Shown: positions 7,560 through 16,743 of the stretch, one piece after another
Numbering within the stretch: the first letter of the stretch is position 1
How the letters are laid out: every line of letters begins with the position of its first letter
Source of the DNA: PALSA-612 sp963791225
GTDB lineage: Bacteria; Actinomycetota; Thermoleophilia; Gaiellales; Gaiellaceae
Direction: 5' to 3'
NCBI GenBank assembly: GCA_963791225.1
Contig: CAWBRV010000003.1
Span: 62,001-126,000, forward strand
Length of the DNA: 64,000 nt
The notes under the pieces: generated by a model
The model's database searches: none
Seen by the model: only the letters and a program-made list of their open reading frames with translations
What the model was told of the DNA's origin: nothing
Position numbers and translations under genes: made by a program

Positions 7560-9464
7560 ATGACGCAGCGTTCGCTCGCTCTTGCCGCGCTGCTCGCTGT
7601 GTTGGGCGGCGGGCTGCTTCACCTCGTGGGCATGCCGGAGGCGGGGAACGCGCTGTGGGCGGTGCTGGTCGGGGTGATGCTTGTCCCGCTCAGTTGGTCC
7701 GTCCTGCGTTCCCTGTTGCGTGGGGACGTGGGCGTGGACGCGATCGCGTTGATCTCGATTGCGGGCGCGTTGGCTCTGCAGCAGTTCTTTGCGGGCGCCA
7801 TGATCGCGTTGATGTTGGCGGGCGGGAACGCGCTTGAGGAGGTGGCGGGCAAGCGGGCGAGACGGGAGTTGACCAAGCTCGTGGAGCGTGCGCCGCGGAT
7901 CGCGCATCGCCGCCGCGGGGACACGGTCGAGGAGGTGCCCGTCGAGGAGGTCGCCGTCGGCGACGTCATCGTCGTTCGGGCGGGTGAGGTCGTGCCGGCG
8001 GACGGCATCGTTGTCGGCCAGGACGCGGTCTTGGACGAGTCGGCGCTGACTGGTGAGCCTCTGCCCGCGACCTACGGCCGGGGCGAGCCGATTCGTAGCG
8101 GCACGGCCAACGCCGGCGACGTCTTCGAGTTGCGCGTCGTCCGTCCTGCCGCCGACAGCGCCTACGCGGCGCTCGTCCGACTTGTGCGTGAGGCGGAGAC
8201 GCAGCAGGCGCCGTTCGTCCGCCTCGCTGACCGGTATGCGCTCCTTTTCCTGCCGGTGACTGCGGCCGTTGCCGCGCTCGCCTGGGCTCTGTCGGGCGAC
8301 CCGATCCGTGCGCTGTCGGTCTTCGTCGTTGCCACGCCGTGCCCGCTGATCTTGGCAGCGCCGATCGCGCTCCTGTCAGGCGTTTCACGCGCAGCACGCG
8401 CGGGCGTGATCGTGAAAGGGGCCGGCGTGGTCGAGAAGCTCGGCCGGGTGCGCACCGCACTGCTCGACAAAACGGGCACCTTGACGCTGGGGACGGCCGA
8501 GATCGAGCGCGTCGTTTGCCTCGACGGCGTCGGACGCGATGAGCTGCTGCGACTGGCAGCGTCGCTTGACCAGCTCTCGGTCCACGCGCTGGCGGAAGCG
8601 CTCGTCCGCGGCGCCGAGACGCGCGGGCAGGTGCTGAGCTTTCCAGAACGTGTTGAGGAGCGGCCGGGGAAAGGGATCGAGGGCGTCGTCGACGGACATG
8701 GGGTCGCGGTCGGGAGCGCCGGCTGGCTAAGCGGCCGCGGCTATGACTCGACAGCAATGAGCCAGCTCGGGCTCGACCACGGAGACGTCAGCGGCCGATC
8801 GCGGGTGCTGGTCGGCGTCGACGGCCGTCTCGCCGGCGCCGTTGTTCTCGCCGACCGGCCGCGAGAGGACGCTGGCGAGCTCGCGTCCGCACTACGGCGG
8901 GCGGGCATCCGGCACGTGGCGATGGTAACCGGCGACCGAGAGGCCGTCGCCAATGAGATCGGCGGACGCCTCGGCATCGACCGTGTCTACGCCGAGCACT
9001 CGCCCGAGCAGAAGCTCGAGGTCGTTCGTGCGATACAAGCAAACCCCGAACTCGCCCCGGTGATGATGGTCGGAGACGGCATTAACGACGCGCCGGCACT
9101 CGCGCTCGCCGACGTCGGGATCGCGATGGGTGTCGCCGGGGCGACGATCGCCTCAGAGACCGCCGACGCAGTGATCGTCGTCGATCGCGTCGACCGCGTC
9201 GCCGACGCAGTCGCCATCGGCCGGCGCTCGCTCCACATCGCCGTCCAAAGCGTCATCGCGGGCCTAGCCCTCAGCCTCATCGCCATGGTCTTCGCGGCCT
9301 TCGGCTTCATACCACCCGCCTTCGGCGCGCTCCTCCAAGAAGCAATCGACATCGCCGTAATCCTGAACGCTCTCCGCGCACTCCGCGAAGGCAGCAACCC
9401 CACCACCCGAACCCTCCCCGGGGGGAAGCCCCATCTCTTCCCGGACACCTCCCACGCCCACTGA
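7560..9464 (+). CDS. P1B-type heavy-metal-translocating ATPase without HMA domain
   Basis: The 634-residue protein contains the P-type machinery in order: a T-G-E-P actuator motif, a membrane metal-binding motif T-P-C-P-L-I with Cys261, the phosphorylated D-K-T-G-T-L-T (Asp303), and G-D-G-I-N-D-A-P in the hinge. Length and the cysteine in helix 6 place it among soft-metal exporters (Zn/Cd/Co/Pb-like). It lacks an N-terminal HMA or Cys/His-rich metal-binding domain, and the membrane motif is C-P-L rather than C-P-C, so the metal is not predictable. A typical His-Pro motif is replaced by L-S-V-H-A-L. The ATG at 7560 was chosen over the TTG just before it because GGGAGG precedes it. No regulator or chaperone gene adjoins it. 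Confidence 0.85.
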   Translation: MTQRSLALAALLAVLGGGLLHLVGMPEAGNALWAVLVGVMLVPLSWSVLRSLLRGDVGVDAIALISIAGALALQQFFAGAMIALMLAGGNALEEVAGKRARRELTKLVERAPRIAHRRRGDTVEEVPVEEVAVGDVIVVRAGEVVPADGIVVGQDAVLDESALTGEPLPATYGRGEPIRSGTANAGDVFELRVVRPAADSAYAALVRLVREAETQQAPFVRLADRYALLFLPVTAAVAALAWALSGDPIRALSVFVVATPCPLILAAPIALLSGVSRAARAGVIVKGAGVVEKLGRVRTALLDKTGTLTLGTAEIERVVCLDGVGRDELLRLAASLDQLSVHALAEALVRGAETRGQVLSFPERVEERPGKGIEGVVDGHGVAVGSAGWLSGRGYDSTAMSQLGLDHGDVSGRSRVLVGVDGRLAGAVVLADRPREDAGELASALRRAGIRHVAMVTGDREAVANEIGGRLGIDRVYAEHSPEQKLEVVRAIQANPELAPVMMVGDGINDAPALALADVGIAMGVAGATIASETADAVIVVDRVDRVADAVAIGRRSLHIAVQSVIAGLALSLIAMVFAAFGFIPPAFGALLQEAIDIAVILNALRALREGSNPTTRTLPGGKPHLFPDTSHAH

Positions 9465-10045
9465 ACGCACCTTCCCCGTCCCACGCTCGGTCGCGAAGAC
9501 GACTTCGTGGCCGGCGTCGCTCAGCAACCGCTAGGGCACCGACACCTCCGTCGGATCGAAGTCGCAATCGGGCAGGGGAGCGAGAACTCGCACGCTCCGA
9601 GCGTAAACGAAGGGTATGGCTCGAATACCCGATCAGACGAGGATCGAGACGGCCGTGGCCGGCGGACAGCCGTGCCGGACGAGTTCGATCGCCGAATGCA
9701 TCGATGTCGCCGCGAGCCGCGAGCTCGTCGGGATAGCCGCTCCGCCGCAGCTGGCCGCACCGCCACGGCAGCATCCGCTCGACCACATCGACCTGCGACG
9801 GGCGGTCTCGATCCCGTGTCGTTGCGTCCATGACCAAAGCCTTCACGGCTCCGCCCCGCTCGCGACCTGACGCCGCGGGGCGGATCGCCCACACCCAGGC
9901 TGCGGAAGAGCCATCGGGCTGCGTTCGTGACTGAGGAGCGGCCGGTCTTGCCTTCGACATCGTCGGCGACTATCTCCTCGTGATCGCCCGACGGCCAGGA
10001 CTGACACCCTCGCGCCACGGCCAGGAGCGGAGACCGGATGGATGA
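9465..10045. other. Intergenic stretch with only gene scraps
   Basis: About 580 bp without a convincing gene. Frames on both strands are Arg/Pro-rich and lack conserved segments. A short reverse-strand piece near 9485-9530 reads L-L-S-D-A-G-H-E-V-V-F-A-T, which resembles the start of glycosyltransferase or DJ-1/PfpI folds, but it is cut by a stop and cannot be assigned. Confidence 0.4.
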
Positions 10046-10558
10046 TCAGGCGTCTCGGCCTCGGCCAAACGCCGCCGCGACCTCTGTCAAGGCACGCTGC
10101 TCGGCTTCTGAGATCGGCGCTTTGGTCTCTCGATAAGCACACGCGACCCTACCGGCGACATCGAGCCCGAACTGGACGAAGGCGCTGAGGTCAGCGGGGT
10201 CCGCCTTCTCTTCGACGAGCTTGACCGCCGCACGAATGTGCTCCAATCCGTGCATCCGCACCTCAGTGGCCGACCGAAACCGAGTGTGTTCGACGTGCGG
10301 CCTCTCGGCGACGATGTCATCGAGTAGGCGGTTCTCGCCGTGCTGGGCGCGTACATCTGAGAACGATCGGGCGATCGAGATCGCTTCCCAGAAGAAACCG
10401 CCGCGCTGCGCGGCAGCGACGATCAGACCAGCGTAGACCGGCGCCTCGCAGACAACCTCCCACTCCAGAGGCGTGAAGTCCCCACGACCAGCCGTTTGAT
10501 CCTCCCTCCGACGACTTCCCGCACTCCCGCGCCGGGGCTCCGACAACTCTAGCCCCAA
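10046..10558 (-). CDS. Conserved hypothetical protein, soluble alpha-helical
   Basis: The 170-residue protein has no signal or membrane segment. Its core begins F-T-P-L-E-W-E-V-V-C-E-A-P and ends with a segment of the type D-L-S-A-F-V-Q-F-G-L-D-V-A-G-R-V-A, then S-E-A-E-Q-R-A-L-T-E-V-A-A-A-F-G. This layout (F-T-x-x-E-W, A-P, then S-x-x-E at the C-terminus before a final helix) resembles a widespread family of unknown function seen beside stress or signalling genes. The first 25 residues are Arg-rich and may be upstream of the true start. It lies alone, 190 bp beyond an ABC exporter operon reading the same way. Confidence 0.6.
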   Translation of the reverse strand: MGLELSEPRRGSAGSRRREDQTAGRGDFTPLEWEVVCEAPVYAGLIVAAAQRGGFFWEAISIARSFSDVRAQHGENRLLDDIVAERPHVEHTRFRSATEVRMHGLEHIRAAVKLVEEKADPADLSAFVQFGLDVAGRVACAYRETKAPISEAEQRALTEVAAAFGRGRDA

Positions 10559-10744
10559 CGCCTATTCTCCGCCGGAAGCTCCAGACGCCATGGAGGAACG
10601 GGCGCGCCCGTTTGGGATGTCCTCTTTCGGTGTGGACCGACACTGATCAGACGCCTGCTGCGTGTGCGCTGAACGTCCGCGAACCAGCCTGGCAGCGTGT
10701 CCGCGAGGGACTGTCGATGTGAGACTGGTCTCGCTCGGCGAGCG

Positions 10745-11548
10745 TTAGGAGGCAAGGTCGCGGCGGTCGAACGCGATCGGGGCAAGCGTGCAGGCGATGA
10801 CGGTAATCGCAAGCAATACCCCGACGTGACTGGCGTCGAGCCCGTGCCGGAGTGGATCGCTGGCCGCGTAGTGGTAGAACGGTGACGCCTTTCGGAGCGG
10901 CTCGAGCGCGTCGACGAGCGGCGCGAGCGCATTGACGAGGTAGGCGGCGACTGCTGCGGCCGCCGCGACGCCGATCGCTCTTGCCCGGTGCCCCCAGGCT
11001 GCGCCGACGAGGAGGGCTATGCAGCCGTAGGCGAGCGCCAAGAGTCCGGCGCTGACTGTCGCGGCGAGGAGGTGGCCAGGCGAGACGTTCATGCCGACGG
11101 AGGCCGCTCCGACCAGGAGCGAGATCCAGAGCACCAAGCTCAGCGCGGTGAGCTCGATGATCAGCGCAACGAGCTTTTCGAGCACGAGGAGTCGTCGGGA
11201 GACTGGGGTTGCAAGCAGGAGGTCGAGTGTGCCTTGCTCCTCTTCTCCGGCAATTGCGCGTGCCCCGGCGCCGATGGCGACCACGAGCATGAGCAGGGGC
11301 AACATGAACGCAAACAGCTCGGCTCCCAGGTAGCCGGCGCCGGAGACGTAGTCGAGCTGACCTCCAAAGCTGACGAATCCCTTGACCGCCTCGGGGTAGT
11401 CCTCGACGAGCTTGTTGAGGCTCGGGTTGTCCCTGACCGACGGGTAGACAGCGACCATCAGGGCGACGGTGCCGATCAGTCCTATGCTCCACCAGCCGAT
11501 CGCCCGACGGCTGTCGCGCAAGGTTTTGAGAGCGACGTTACGCAGCAC
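10745..11548 (-). CDS. ABC-2 type transporter permease
   Basis: The 267-residue protein has six hydrophobic helices in the ABC-2 arrangement. The cytoplasmic loop after helix 2 carries G-A-R-A-I-A-G-E-E-E-Q-G-T-L-D-L-L-L, the conserved contact for the ATPase. The GTG at 11548 was chosen because it overlaps the ATPase stop by 11 bp and begins a typical L-R-N-V-A-L-K-T-L-R-D-S-R-R N-terminus; longer frames run inside the ATPase gene. The pair would form an exporter for a lipid, drug or antibiotic-like molecule; the substrate is not evident. Confidence 0.85.
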   Translation of the reverse strand: MLRNVALKTLRDSRRAIGWWSIGLIGTVALMVAVYPSVRDNPSLNKLVEDYPEAVKGFVSFGGQLDYVSGAGYLGAELFAFMLPLLMLVVAIGAGARAIAGEEEQGTLDLLLATPVSRRLLVLEKLVALIIELTALSLVLWISLLVGAASVGMNVSPGHLLAATVSAGLLALAYGCIALLVGAAWGHRARAIGVAAAAAVAAYLVNALAPLVDALEPLRKASPFYHYAASDPLRHGLDASHVGVLLAITVIACTLAPIAFDRRDLAS

Positions 11549-12440
11549 GTCGCTCGTCCTGTGTGCCGTAGAGGCTGAGGAAGATGTCCTCGAGGTCGGC
11601 TTCGTGGCTGTCGACGGCCAGGACGTGATGTCGAGCAAGTGCTTTCACGAGGGCATCCGCCTCACCGTCGAGCGCGAACAGAACCACGGTGCCGTGCCGG
11701 TCCAGCTCCCGGACACCGGCAACGCCGGCGAAGGCACCCCGCGCCGGCGCTGCGGCGAAGTTGACCTCGACGCGCGTGAAAGCACGGGCGCGTAGCGTCT
11801 CGACCGCCTCGACGACAACCAGTTCGCCGTCGCGGATCAGCGCGACGCGGTCGGCGACCTGTTGTACCTCAGGGAGGACGTGCGAGCTGAGGAAGACGGT
11901 GCGCCCGTCATCCTTCACCTCGCAGATCAACCGGTGCAGGATCTGCTGGACGAGAGGATCGAGTCCCGCCGACGGCTCGTCGAGCACCAGCAGGTCGGGC
12001 CTGTGCATGAAGGCCTGGATGAGGCCGAGCTTCTGTCGGTTCCCTTTCGACAGCGCCCTGATCGGGCGATCGAGCTGGACCTCCAGGCGTTCGGCGAGGC
12101 TGGGCGCGTCGCCGAGCCCCTCGAGGCCACGGAGGTGAGCGAAGTAGGAGATCAGCTCGTGTCCGGTCAACCGCTCGTACAGACGCAGGTCCCCCGGCAG
12201 GTAGCCGACGCGGCAGCGGACGGCGAGGCCGTCCCGCCGCGGATCGAGCCCGAACACTTCGACGCGGCCGCGAGTCGGTCGGATCAGGTCGAGCACGAGC
12301 CGAATCGTCGTCGTCTTCCCGGCGCCGTTCGGGCCGAGGAACCCGAACACCTCGCCCGCACGGATCTCCAGGTCGACATCGACGATCCCCCGGGTAGCAC
12401 CGTAGAACTTCGTCAACCTCTCGCAGCGAACGACGCTCAC
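11538..12440 (-). CDS. ABC-2 exporter ATP-binding protein
   Basis: The 300-residue protein has Walker A G-P-N-G-A-G-K-T-T near residue 37. Its signature sequence L-S-K-G-N-R-Q-K is a variant of L-S-G-G-Q typical of the CcmA/DrrA-like branch. Walker B L-L-V-L-D-E-P-S-A-G-L-D and the H-loop S-S-H-V-L-P-E-V follow. About 80 residues after the ATPase core form the C-terminal domain seen in ABC-2 systems. Together with the overlapping permease gene it forms a two-component exporter. No regulator adjoins it. Confidence 0.9.
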   Translation of the reverse strand: MSVVRCERLTKFYGATRGIVDVDLEIRAGEVFGFLGPNGAGKTTTIRLVLDLIRPTRGRVEVFGLDPRRDGLAVRCRVGYLPGDLRLYERLTGHELISYFAHLRGLEGLGDAPSLAERLEVQLDRPIRALSKGNRQKLGLIQAFMHRPDLLVLDEPSAGLDPLVQQILHRLICEVKDDGRTVFLSSHVLPEVQQVADRVALIRDGELVVVEAVETLRARAFTRVEVNFAAAPARGAFAGVAGVRELDRHGTVVLFALDGEADALVKALARHHVLAVDSHEADLEDIFLSLYGTQDERRAA

Positions 12441-12964
12441 GACTCAACCGCCGACGAACAACCCGCCGGGAATCACCTCGCACATGAACACAGCCTTCAC
12501 CGAACGCTTCTGCCGGACATCAGGGCGGCCGCTGAACGAGAGGCGGAAAGCCCGCAGGCAGTGACGTTCCGCCATAGCGGTGACGGCTCCGACCCGTCGA
12601 TCTTATGAGCGCCCTTCGAGCCGTCCGAGAGAACGGCGGACTCGGACAGGCTGGCGGCTAGGAAGCGAGCAGCAGCCCAGTCGTCGCGCGGGTCGATGAA
12701 CTGCTGGCCGATCGCGACAACGGCGCGCCGATACTCGACGGCCAGGCGATCGAACGATCTTCGGCTCCGCCGCCTGACCGGGCGGTCGGGCGGGTTCACA
12801 ACCCGTGTGGTAGCTCGGCTGCCGGCGGTCAGCAAGTCGCCGCGACACGTGCCCTCGTGCGACGGACGGTGCCAAGACGGGCACAAGGGCCTGGAGCGAG
12901 CCCGGCGGGGGGAGGGGGCCTCGTGGACTCGACTTTAGGCGTGCTGCCTGCCTTGTCTTGGCCG
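12441..12964. other. Intergenic stretch, possible reverse-strand remnant
   Basis: About 520 bp without a confident gene. A reverse-strand frame of 129 codons (12497-12886) includes a more protein-like piece (S-F-D-R-L-A-V-E-Y-R-R-A-V-V-A-I-G, then D-P-R-D-D-W-A-A-A-R-F-L) but has Arg-rich flanks and no family match that I can recall. It may be a decayed gene. Confidence 0.35.
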
Positions 12965-13459
12965 CTAGCCTCCGCGGCCGGCCGGAGGGGGCGATGCGGC
13001 GAAGGTCGCCTGGAGGCCGCGGATGAACGCCTCCTGGTCGTGCTTCGACAGGCTGGCGTTCGGGTGGAGGACGACGTAGAACCAGGGGGGCATCGAGCCG
13101 CTCCTGACCGCTTCGGAGATGTCGCCGACGCCGGTGTCTTGTGGGCGGTTCCACTCGGAGAAGTTGAGTGTGGCGCGGCCGCCGTTGACGTCTCGCTGGA
13201 TCAGCCAGGAGGCAGGGGCGATGTTGCTGTACCACTTCCAGTTGGTCTGGTTGCTGTGGCAGTCGAAGCACGACCGCACCGCGAAGGCGCGCGTCGCCGC
13301 GGAGTCCCACTGTGGCTCCTTGAGGACGGGCGGGTTCGTGTGGTCGCGGCCGTAGGGAACGGCCTGGATGAGCATCAGCAAGAGGAGAAGACCACCGAGC
13401 CCGAACAGGACGAGGCGCTTGAACGACACCTGCCTTCGGCCGATCTTCATCTGCCTCAC
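12965..13459 (-). CDS. Haem-binding (Haem_bd-type) c-type cytochrome domain protein
   Basis: The 164-residue protein has one N-terminal membrane helix (about residues 15-33) and an extracytoplasmic domain with a single c-type haem motif C-F-D-C-H (Cys64, Cys67, His68) followed by S-N-Q-T-N-W-K-W-Y. The sequence R-S-C-F-D-C-H-S-N-x-T plus the later S-G-x-M-P-P and M/L-H-P-x-A-x-L-S segment is characteristic of the Haem_bd family. Physiological partners of this family are poorly known. It stands alone here, with no cytochrome maturation genes nearby. A start at the second ATG (13450) is equally possible. Confidence 0.85.
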   Translation of the reverse strand: MRQMKIGRRQVSFKRLVLFGLGGLLLLLMLIQAVPYGRDHTNPPVLKEPQWDSAATRAFAVRSCFDCHSNQTNWKWYSNIAPASWLIQRDVNGGRATLNFSEWNRPQDTGVGDISEAVRSGSMPPWFYVVLHPNASLSKHDQEAFIRGLQATFAASPPPAGRGG

Positions 13460-13970
13460 GGTGTTCGGAAGGCGCCGGCGCCGAATCGGTAAAACGCCTT
13501 TCGAGAGCTACGGGCGACTACGGAATCCGCCACAGCCGAGGAGCGCAACCATCGTGGCCGTAGAGGGGTCTCCCGTGTGGAGGCGCCGATTCAGATCGGG
13601 CTCCTGCGGGCACGGGAGGGGACGTAGCCGCGCGCGTGCGGAGACCGCAGGCTACGAGGCGAGCAGCAGCGGCTCGTCCGGCTCGAGCAGCGCCGTCCCC
13701 TCGTTCCGCAACGAGTTCACGAGCCGGCAGGCGAGCCGGGCGGTCATCAAGGCGGCGTCGAGCGGCTGCTAATTGGGCGCTTCGATTCGATCACGTGCCG
13801 CTGATGCGTCCGAACGACGTGCGACCCGAGCGGAGACGAGAACCGTTGCCATGAATCACTGATGTAGATCAGCGATAGCCCCCATAGCAGTGCGAGGCGC
13901 ATGGGAGAAGATTGGGGTGTCGCGCGAGGGGCGAGACTCCTTCGCGACGTTGGGGGGCTATGTCTCCTGA
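13460..13970. other. Intergenic stretch with a short gene scrap
   Basis: About 510 bp without a confident gene. On the reverse strand around 13650-13770 a 30-residue piece reads A-A-L-M-T-A-R-L-A-C-R-L-V-N-S-L-R-N-E-G-T-A-L-L-E before a stop. It looks like the C-terminal end of a lost gene; no identification is possible. Confidence 0.4.
13855..13876. promoter_or_regulatory. Possible operator upstream of NatAB-type exporter
   Basis: An inverted repeat with ATCACTGAT and ATCAGCGAT arms separated by GTAG, one mismatch in nine. It lies about 105 bp before the ABC ATPase start, in an AT-richer patch, and could bind a dimeric regulator. No regulator gene is adjacent. Confidence 0.3.
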
Positions 13971-13982
13971 GTGGGAGGAGCG

Positions 13983-14873
13983 GTGCTCAGTTTCCGGCAG
14001 GTGAGCAAGCGGTTCGGGGCGGTGCAGGCGCTCACGGAGTGTTCGTTCTCGGTCGGGCGTGGGCGGATGCTTGGCTTCCTCGGCCCGAATGGCGCGGGGA
14101 AGACGACGGCGATGCGGGCGGTGTTCGGTCTCGTCGAGCTTGACGGTGGCGACGTGTTGTGGGATGGGCGGGCGGTCGGGTTGGGGGAGCGGCTGGGTTT
14201 CGGCTACATGCCGGAGGAGCGTGGTCTCTACCCGCGGATGCCGGTCGGCGAGCAGCTCGTCTACTTCGGGTGTCTGCACGGACTTGACACCGGGGCGGCG
14301 CGCGCGGCGGCATCGGACTGGCTCGATCGGCTTGGCCTCGCCGACCGCGGCGGCGCGAAGGTCGAGGAGCTTTCGCACGGGAACCAGCAGCGCGCGCAGC
14401 TGGCCGCGGCGCTGCTGCATGAGCCGAAGTTGCTCGTCCTCGATGAGCCGTTCGCGGGCCTCGACCCAGTCGCTGTGCACACGCTCGCGGAGGTGCTTCG
14501 CGGCGAGGCGGTGCGCGGCGCCGCCGTCCTCTTCTCCAGCCATCAACTTGAGCTGGTGGAGGACATCTGCGAGGAGGTCGCGATCATCGACCACGGTCAC
14601 ATCGTCGCGACGGGCGAGGTAGGCGCGCTGCGGCGCCGTTCCCAGCGGCGGCAGATCGACCTGCAGCTCGAGGGCGCACCGCCGGAGTGGCTGCCGGATG
14701 TCGCCGGAGTCGAGCTTGTGGAGCGCCGTAACGGCGACCTGCACCTGCTGGCGAACCGAGACGTCGACCCGGCGCAGGTGCTCACGGCGGCGGAGCGGAC
14801 GGGCCGGGTCGTCGAGTTCAGCTACGGCCCGCCCTCGCTTGCGGAACTCTTCCTCGAGCTGGTCGAGAAATGA
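13983..14873 (+). CDS. NatA-like ABC exporter ATP-binding protein
   Basis: The protein has about 296 residues. Walker A is G-P-N-G-A-G-K-T-T, the Q-loop region carries Y-M-P-E-E-R-G-L-Y-P, the signature is L-S-H-G-N-Q-Q-R, Walker B is L-L-V-L-D-E-P-F-A-G-L-D-P, and the H-loop is S-S-H-Q. A C-terminal extension ends L-A-E-L-F-L-E-L-V. The P-E-E-R-G-L-Y segment is typical of the Na+-exporter NatA branch, but substrates in this branch vary. The GTG at 13983 is preferred over the in-frame GTG at 13971 because GGGAGGAG lies just before it. The stop overlaps the permease start by 4 bp. Confidence 0.88.
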   Translation: MLSFRQVSKRFGAVQALTECSFSVGRGRMLGFLGPNGAGKTTAMRAVFGLVELDGGDVLWDGRAVGLGERLGFGYMPEERGLYPRMPVGEQLVYFGCLHGLDTGAARAAASDWLDRLGLADRGGAKVEELSHGNQQRAQLAAALLHEPKLLVLDEPFAGLDPVAVHTLAEVLRGEAVRGAAVLFSSHQLELVEDICEEVAIIDHGHIVATGEVGALRRRSQRRQIDLQLEGAPPEWLPDVAGVELVERRNGDLHLLANRDVDPAQVLTAAERTGRVVEFSYGPPSLAELFLELVEK

Positions 14874-16015
14874 GCGGAAGGCGCGCGATCATGCTCGTCG
14901 CCCGGCGCGAGATCCGCGAGCGCTTGCGCAGCAAGCTGTTCCTCATCTCGACGCTGGTAATGCTCCTCATCGTGGGCGGCTCGACCGCGTTGAACGGGGC
15001 GCTCTCGAAGGAGAAGACGTACCGGGTCGCGGTGACGGCGCCGGCGCCGACCGGCCTGGCCGCCGCGCTCCAACGCGCCGCAAAACCCTTCGACGACGCG
15101 AAAGTGCAGCTGCGCACGGTCGCCTCACCGGCAGCGGGACGGCAGGCGCTCGAAACAAAGCAGGTCGACGCCCTTCTGCTCCTGTCCGCCGACCGGCTCG
15201 TCTTCCGGACGAACGTCGACGCGAAGGCCGCTGCGATCGCCGACACCGCGGTGCGCGCACTCCGCCAGCATCTGCCGCCGGCACCGGAACTGACGACATC
15301 AACGCTCCAGCCTGCGGACACGAAGACCACCGACGCCGCAACCCTGGTCGCGTATGTCGGCTCGCTGCTCCTGCTCATGTCACTTGCGATCTACGGCCAA
15401 TGGGTAGTCAGCGGCGTCGTCGAAGAAAAGAACAACCGCGTCGTCGAGGTGATCCTCGCGACGGTGCGGGCGCGCCACCTGCTCGCCGGCAAGGTGATCG
15501 GCATCGGCCTGCTAGGACTCGCGCAACTCACCCTCGTCGCCGGCCTCGCCGCTACCCTGCTCGCGGCCAGCGCGTTCGACGCCCCGGCCGGACTCGGCGG
15601 CAACCTCGCGCTCGTCATTCCGTGGTTCGCGCTCGGGTTCGCGCTCTACGCGGTCGCCTACGCCGCTGCCGGCGCGCTCGCCTCCCGCCAGCAGAACGCG
15701 GAAACGGCGGGACAGCCCGTCACCTACACGCTCCTCGCCAGCTACTTCGCCGGCTACATCGCGCTCGCCACCAACATGGACGGTCTACTTGCGAACGTTC
15801 TCACGGTCTTCCCGCTCACGGCGCCGCTCGTACTACCCGCCCGCAGCGCGCTCGTCGGCGTGCCACTCTGGGAGCACGCGCTCGCCGTCATGCTCGTCCT
15901 CGCCTCGATCTACGCACTCGTCAGCTTCGGCGGCCGCGTCTACGCCCACGGCCTCCTCCGAAGCGGCGCCCGCCTCGGAGTCCGTGAAGCTTGGCGCCTC
16001 ACCCACAACCCCTGA
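14870..16015 (+). CDS. NatB-like ABC-2 permease
   Basis: The 381-residue protein follows the NatB layout: an N-terminal cytoplasmic R-R-E-I-R-E-R-L-R-S-K-L-F segment, helix 1, a large extracytoplasmic domain of about 150 residues, then five helices in the C-terminal half. The coupling loop contains V-V-E-E-K-N-N-R-V-V-E-V-I-L-A, the strongest family signature. It overlaps the ATPase gene (ATGA). The pair forms an exporter, possibly for Na+ or for a toxic compound. Confidence 0.88.
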   Translation: MSGRRAIMLVARREIRERLRSKLFLISTLVMLLIVGGSTALNGALSKEKTYRVAVTAPAPTGLAAALQRAAKPFDDAKVQLRTVASPAAGRQALETKQVDALLLLSADRLVFRTNVDAKAAAIADTAVRALRQHLPPAPELTTSTLQPADTKTTDAATLVAYVGSLLLLMSLAIYGQWVVSGVVEEKNNRVVEVILATVRARHLLAGKVIGIGLLGLAQLTLVAGLAATLLAASAFDAPAGLGGNLALVIPWFALGFALYAVAYAAAGALASRQQNAETAGQPVTYTLLASYFAGYIALATNMDGLLANVLTVFPLTAPLVLPARSALVGVPLWEHALAVMLVLASIYALVSFGGRVYAHGLLRSGARLGVREAWRLTHNP

Positions 16016-16057
16016 CGAACTACTCAACTCGCGCCGCCGCATGCGGAGCTTTCTTCG

Positions 16058-16561
16058 TTGAACTCAGAGTCGCGCGCACTCGTCCGGCTTGTGAATGGGG
16101 CGATCGGCACCGCTGTGGGTGTCTATGCGTTCCTGGATGACCTCTTCCTCGGCCCGATCCTGGTCGGGGTGACGGTGGTGGTCCCGTGGTTCCTTACGTT
16201 TGGTGTCGCCGCTGGGGTGTTCACGCTCATCAATATCGCCTGCTGCAATTGGATGCAGCGAAGCTGGGATAGCTGGATTCGCGGGTACGGAGCGAAGCTC
16301 GAAGCCCGGCTCGCAAAGCTGCGACGGGGCCGTCTGCTGAGGCACCCGGTCAGTTGGATCACGCGCGATTCGGACGTGTGGTTCACGATCGCGGCGGGAC
16401 TGATCGGGACGATTATCGTCGTTGGCGTGGCTCGTCTCGCTGGCAGCAAGCCGGTCGGCCATCGCCGGGTCGTGTTCGCCTCAGTCGCGTATTCCGTTGG
16501 CTTTGCCGCCACGTATACGGGTGTGGGCGTTGGCGTCGGAGATCTGGTGCGAGTTCTCTAG
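16058..16561 (+). CDS. Hypothetical four-helix membrane protein
   Basis: The 167-residue protein has two hydrophobic helices in the first 70 residues, a basic amphipathic central segment (W-D-S-W-I-R-G-Y-G-A-K-L-E) and two more helices at the C-terminus. It starts with TTG; GGAG 9 bases upstream supports this. No family is recognised. It follows the NatAB pair by 42 bp on the same strand and might be cotranscribed. Confidence 0.6.
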   Translation: MNSESRALVRLVNGAIGTAVGVYAFLDDLFLGPILVGVTVVVPWFLTFGVAAGVFTLINIACCNWMQRSWDSWIRGYGAKLEARLAKLRRGRLLRHPVSWITRDSDVWFTIAAGLIGTIIVVGVARLAGSKPVGHRRVVFASVAYSVGFAATYTGVGVGVGDLVRVL

Positions 16562-16743
16562 ACCAGGTTTGTCGGGTGTGGATCCTGATGTTGCGTCGGC
16601 ATGGGCCGTTCTCCCTCGGGAGGCGCTCGTCTCGATAGTCGTCGGATCCGCGACGTGCCCCCGGAGCCACGAGGCTGGCTCCGAGGGCGAGTCGCTGACG
16701 CCCCATCTGCCGGGAGGGCGCCAGCCGATCTTCTGCGCCGGAG

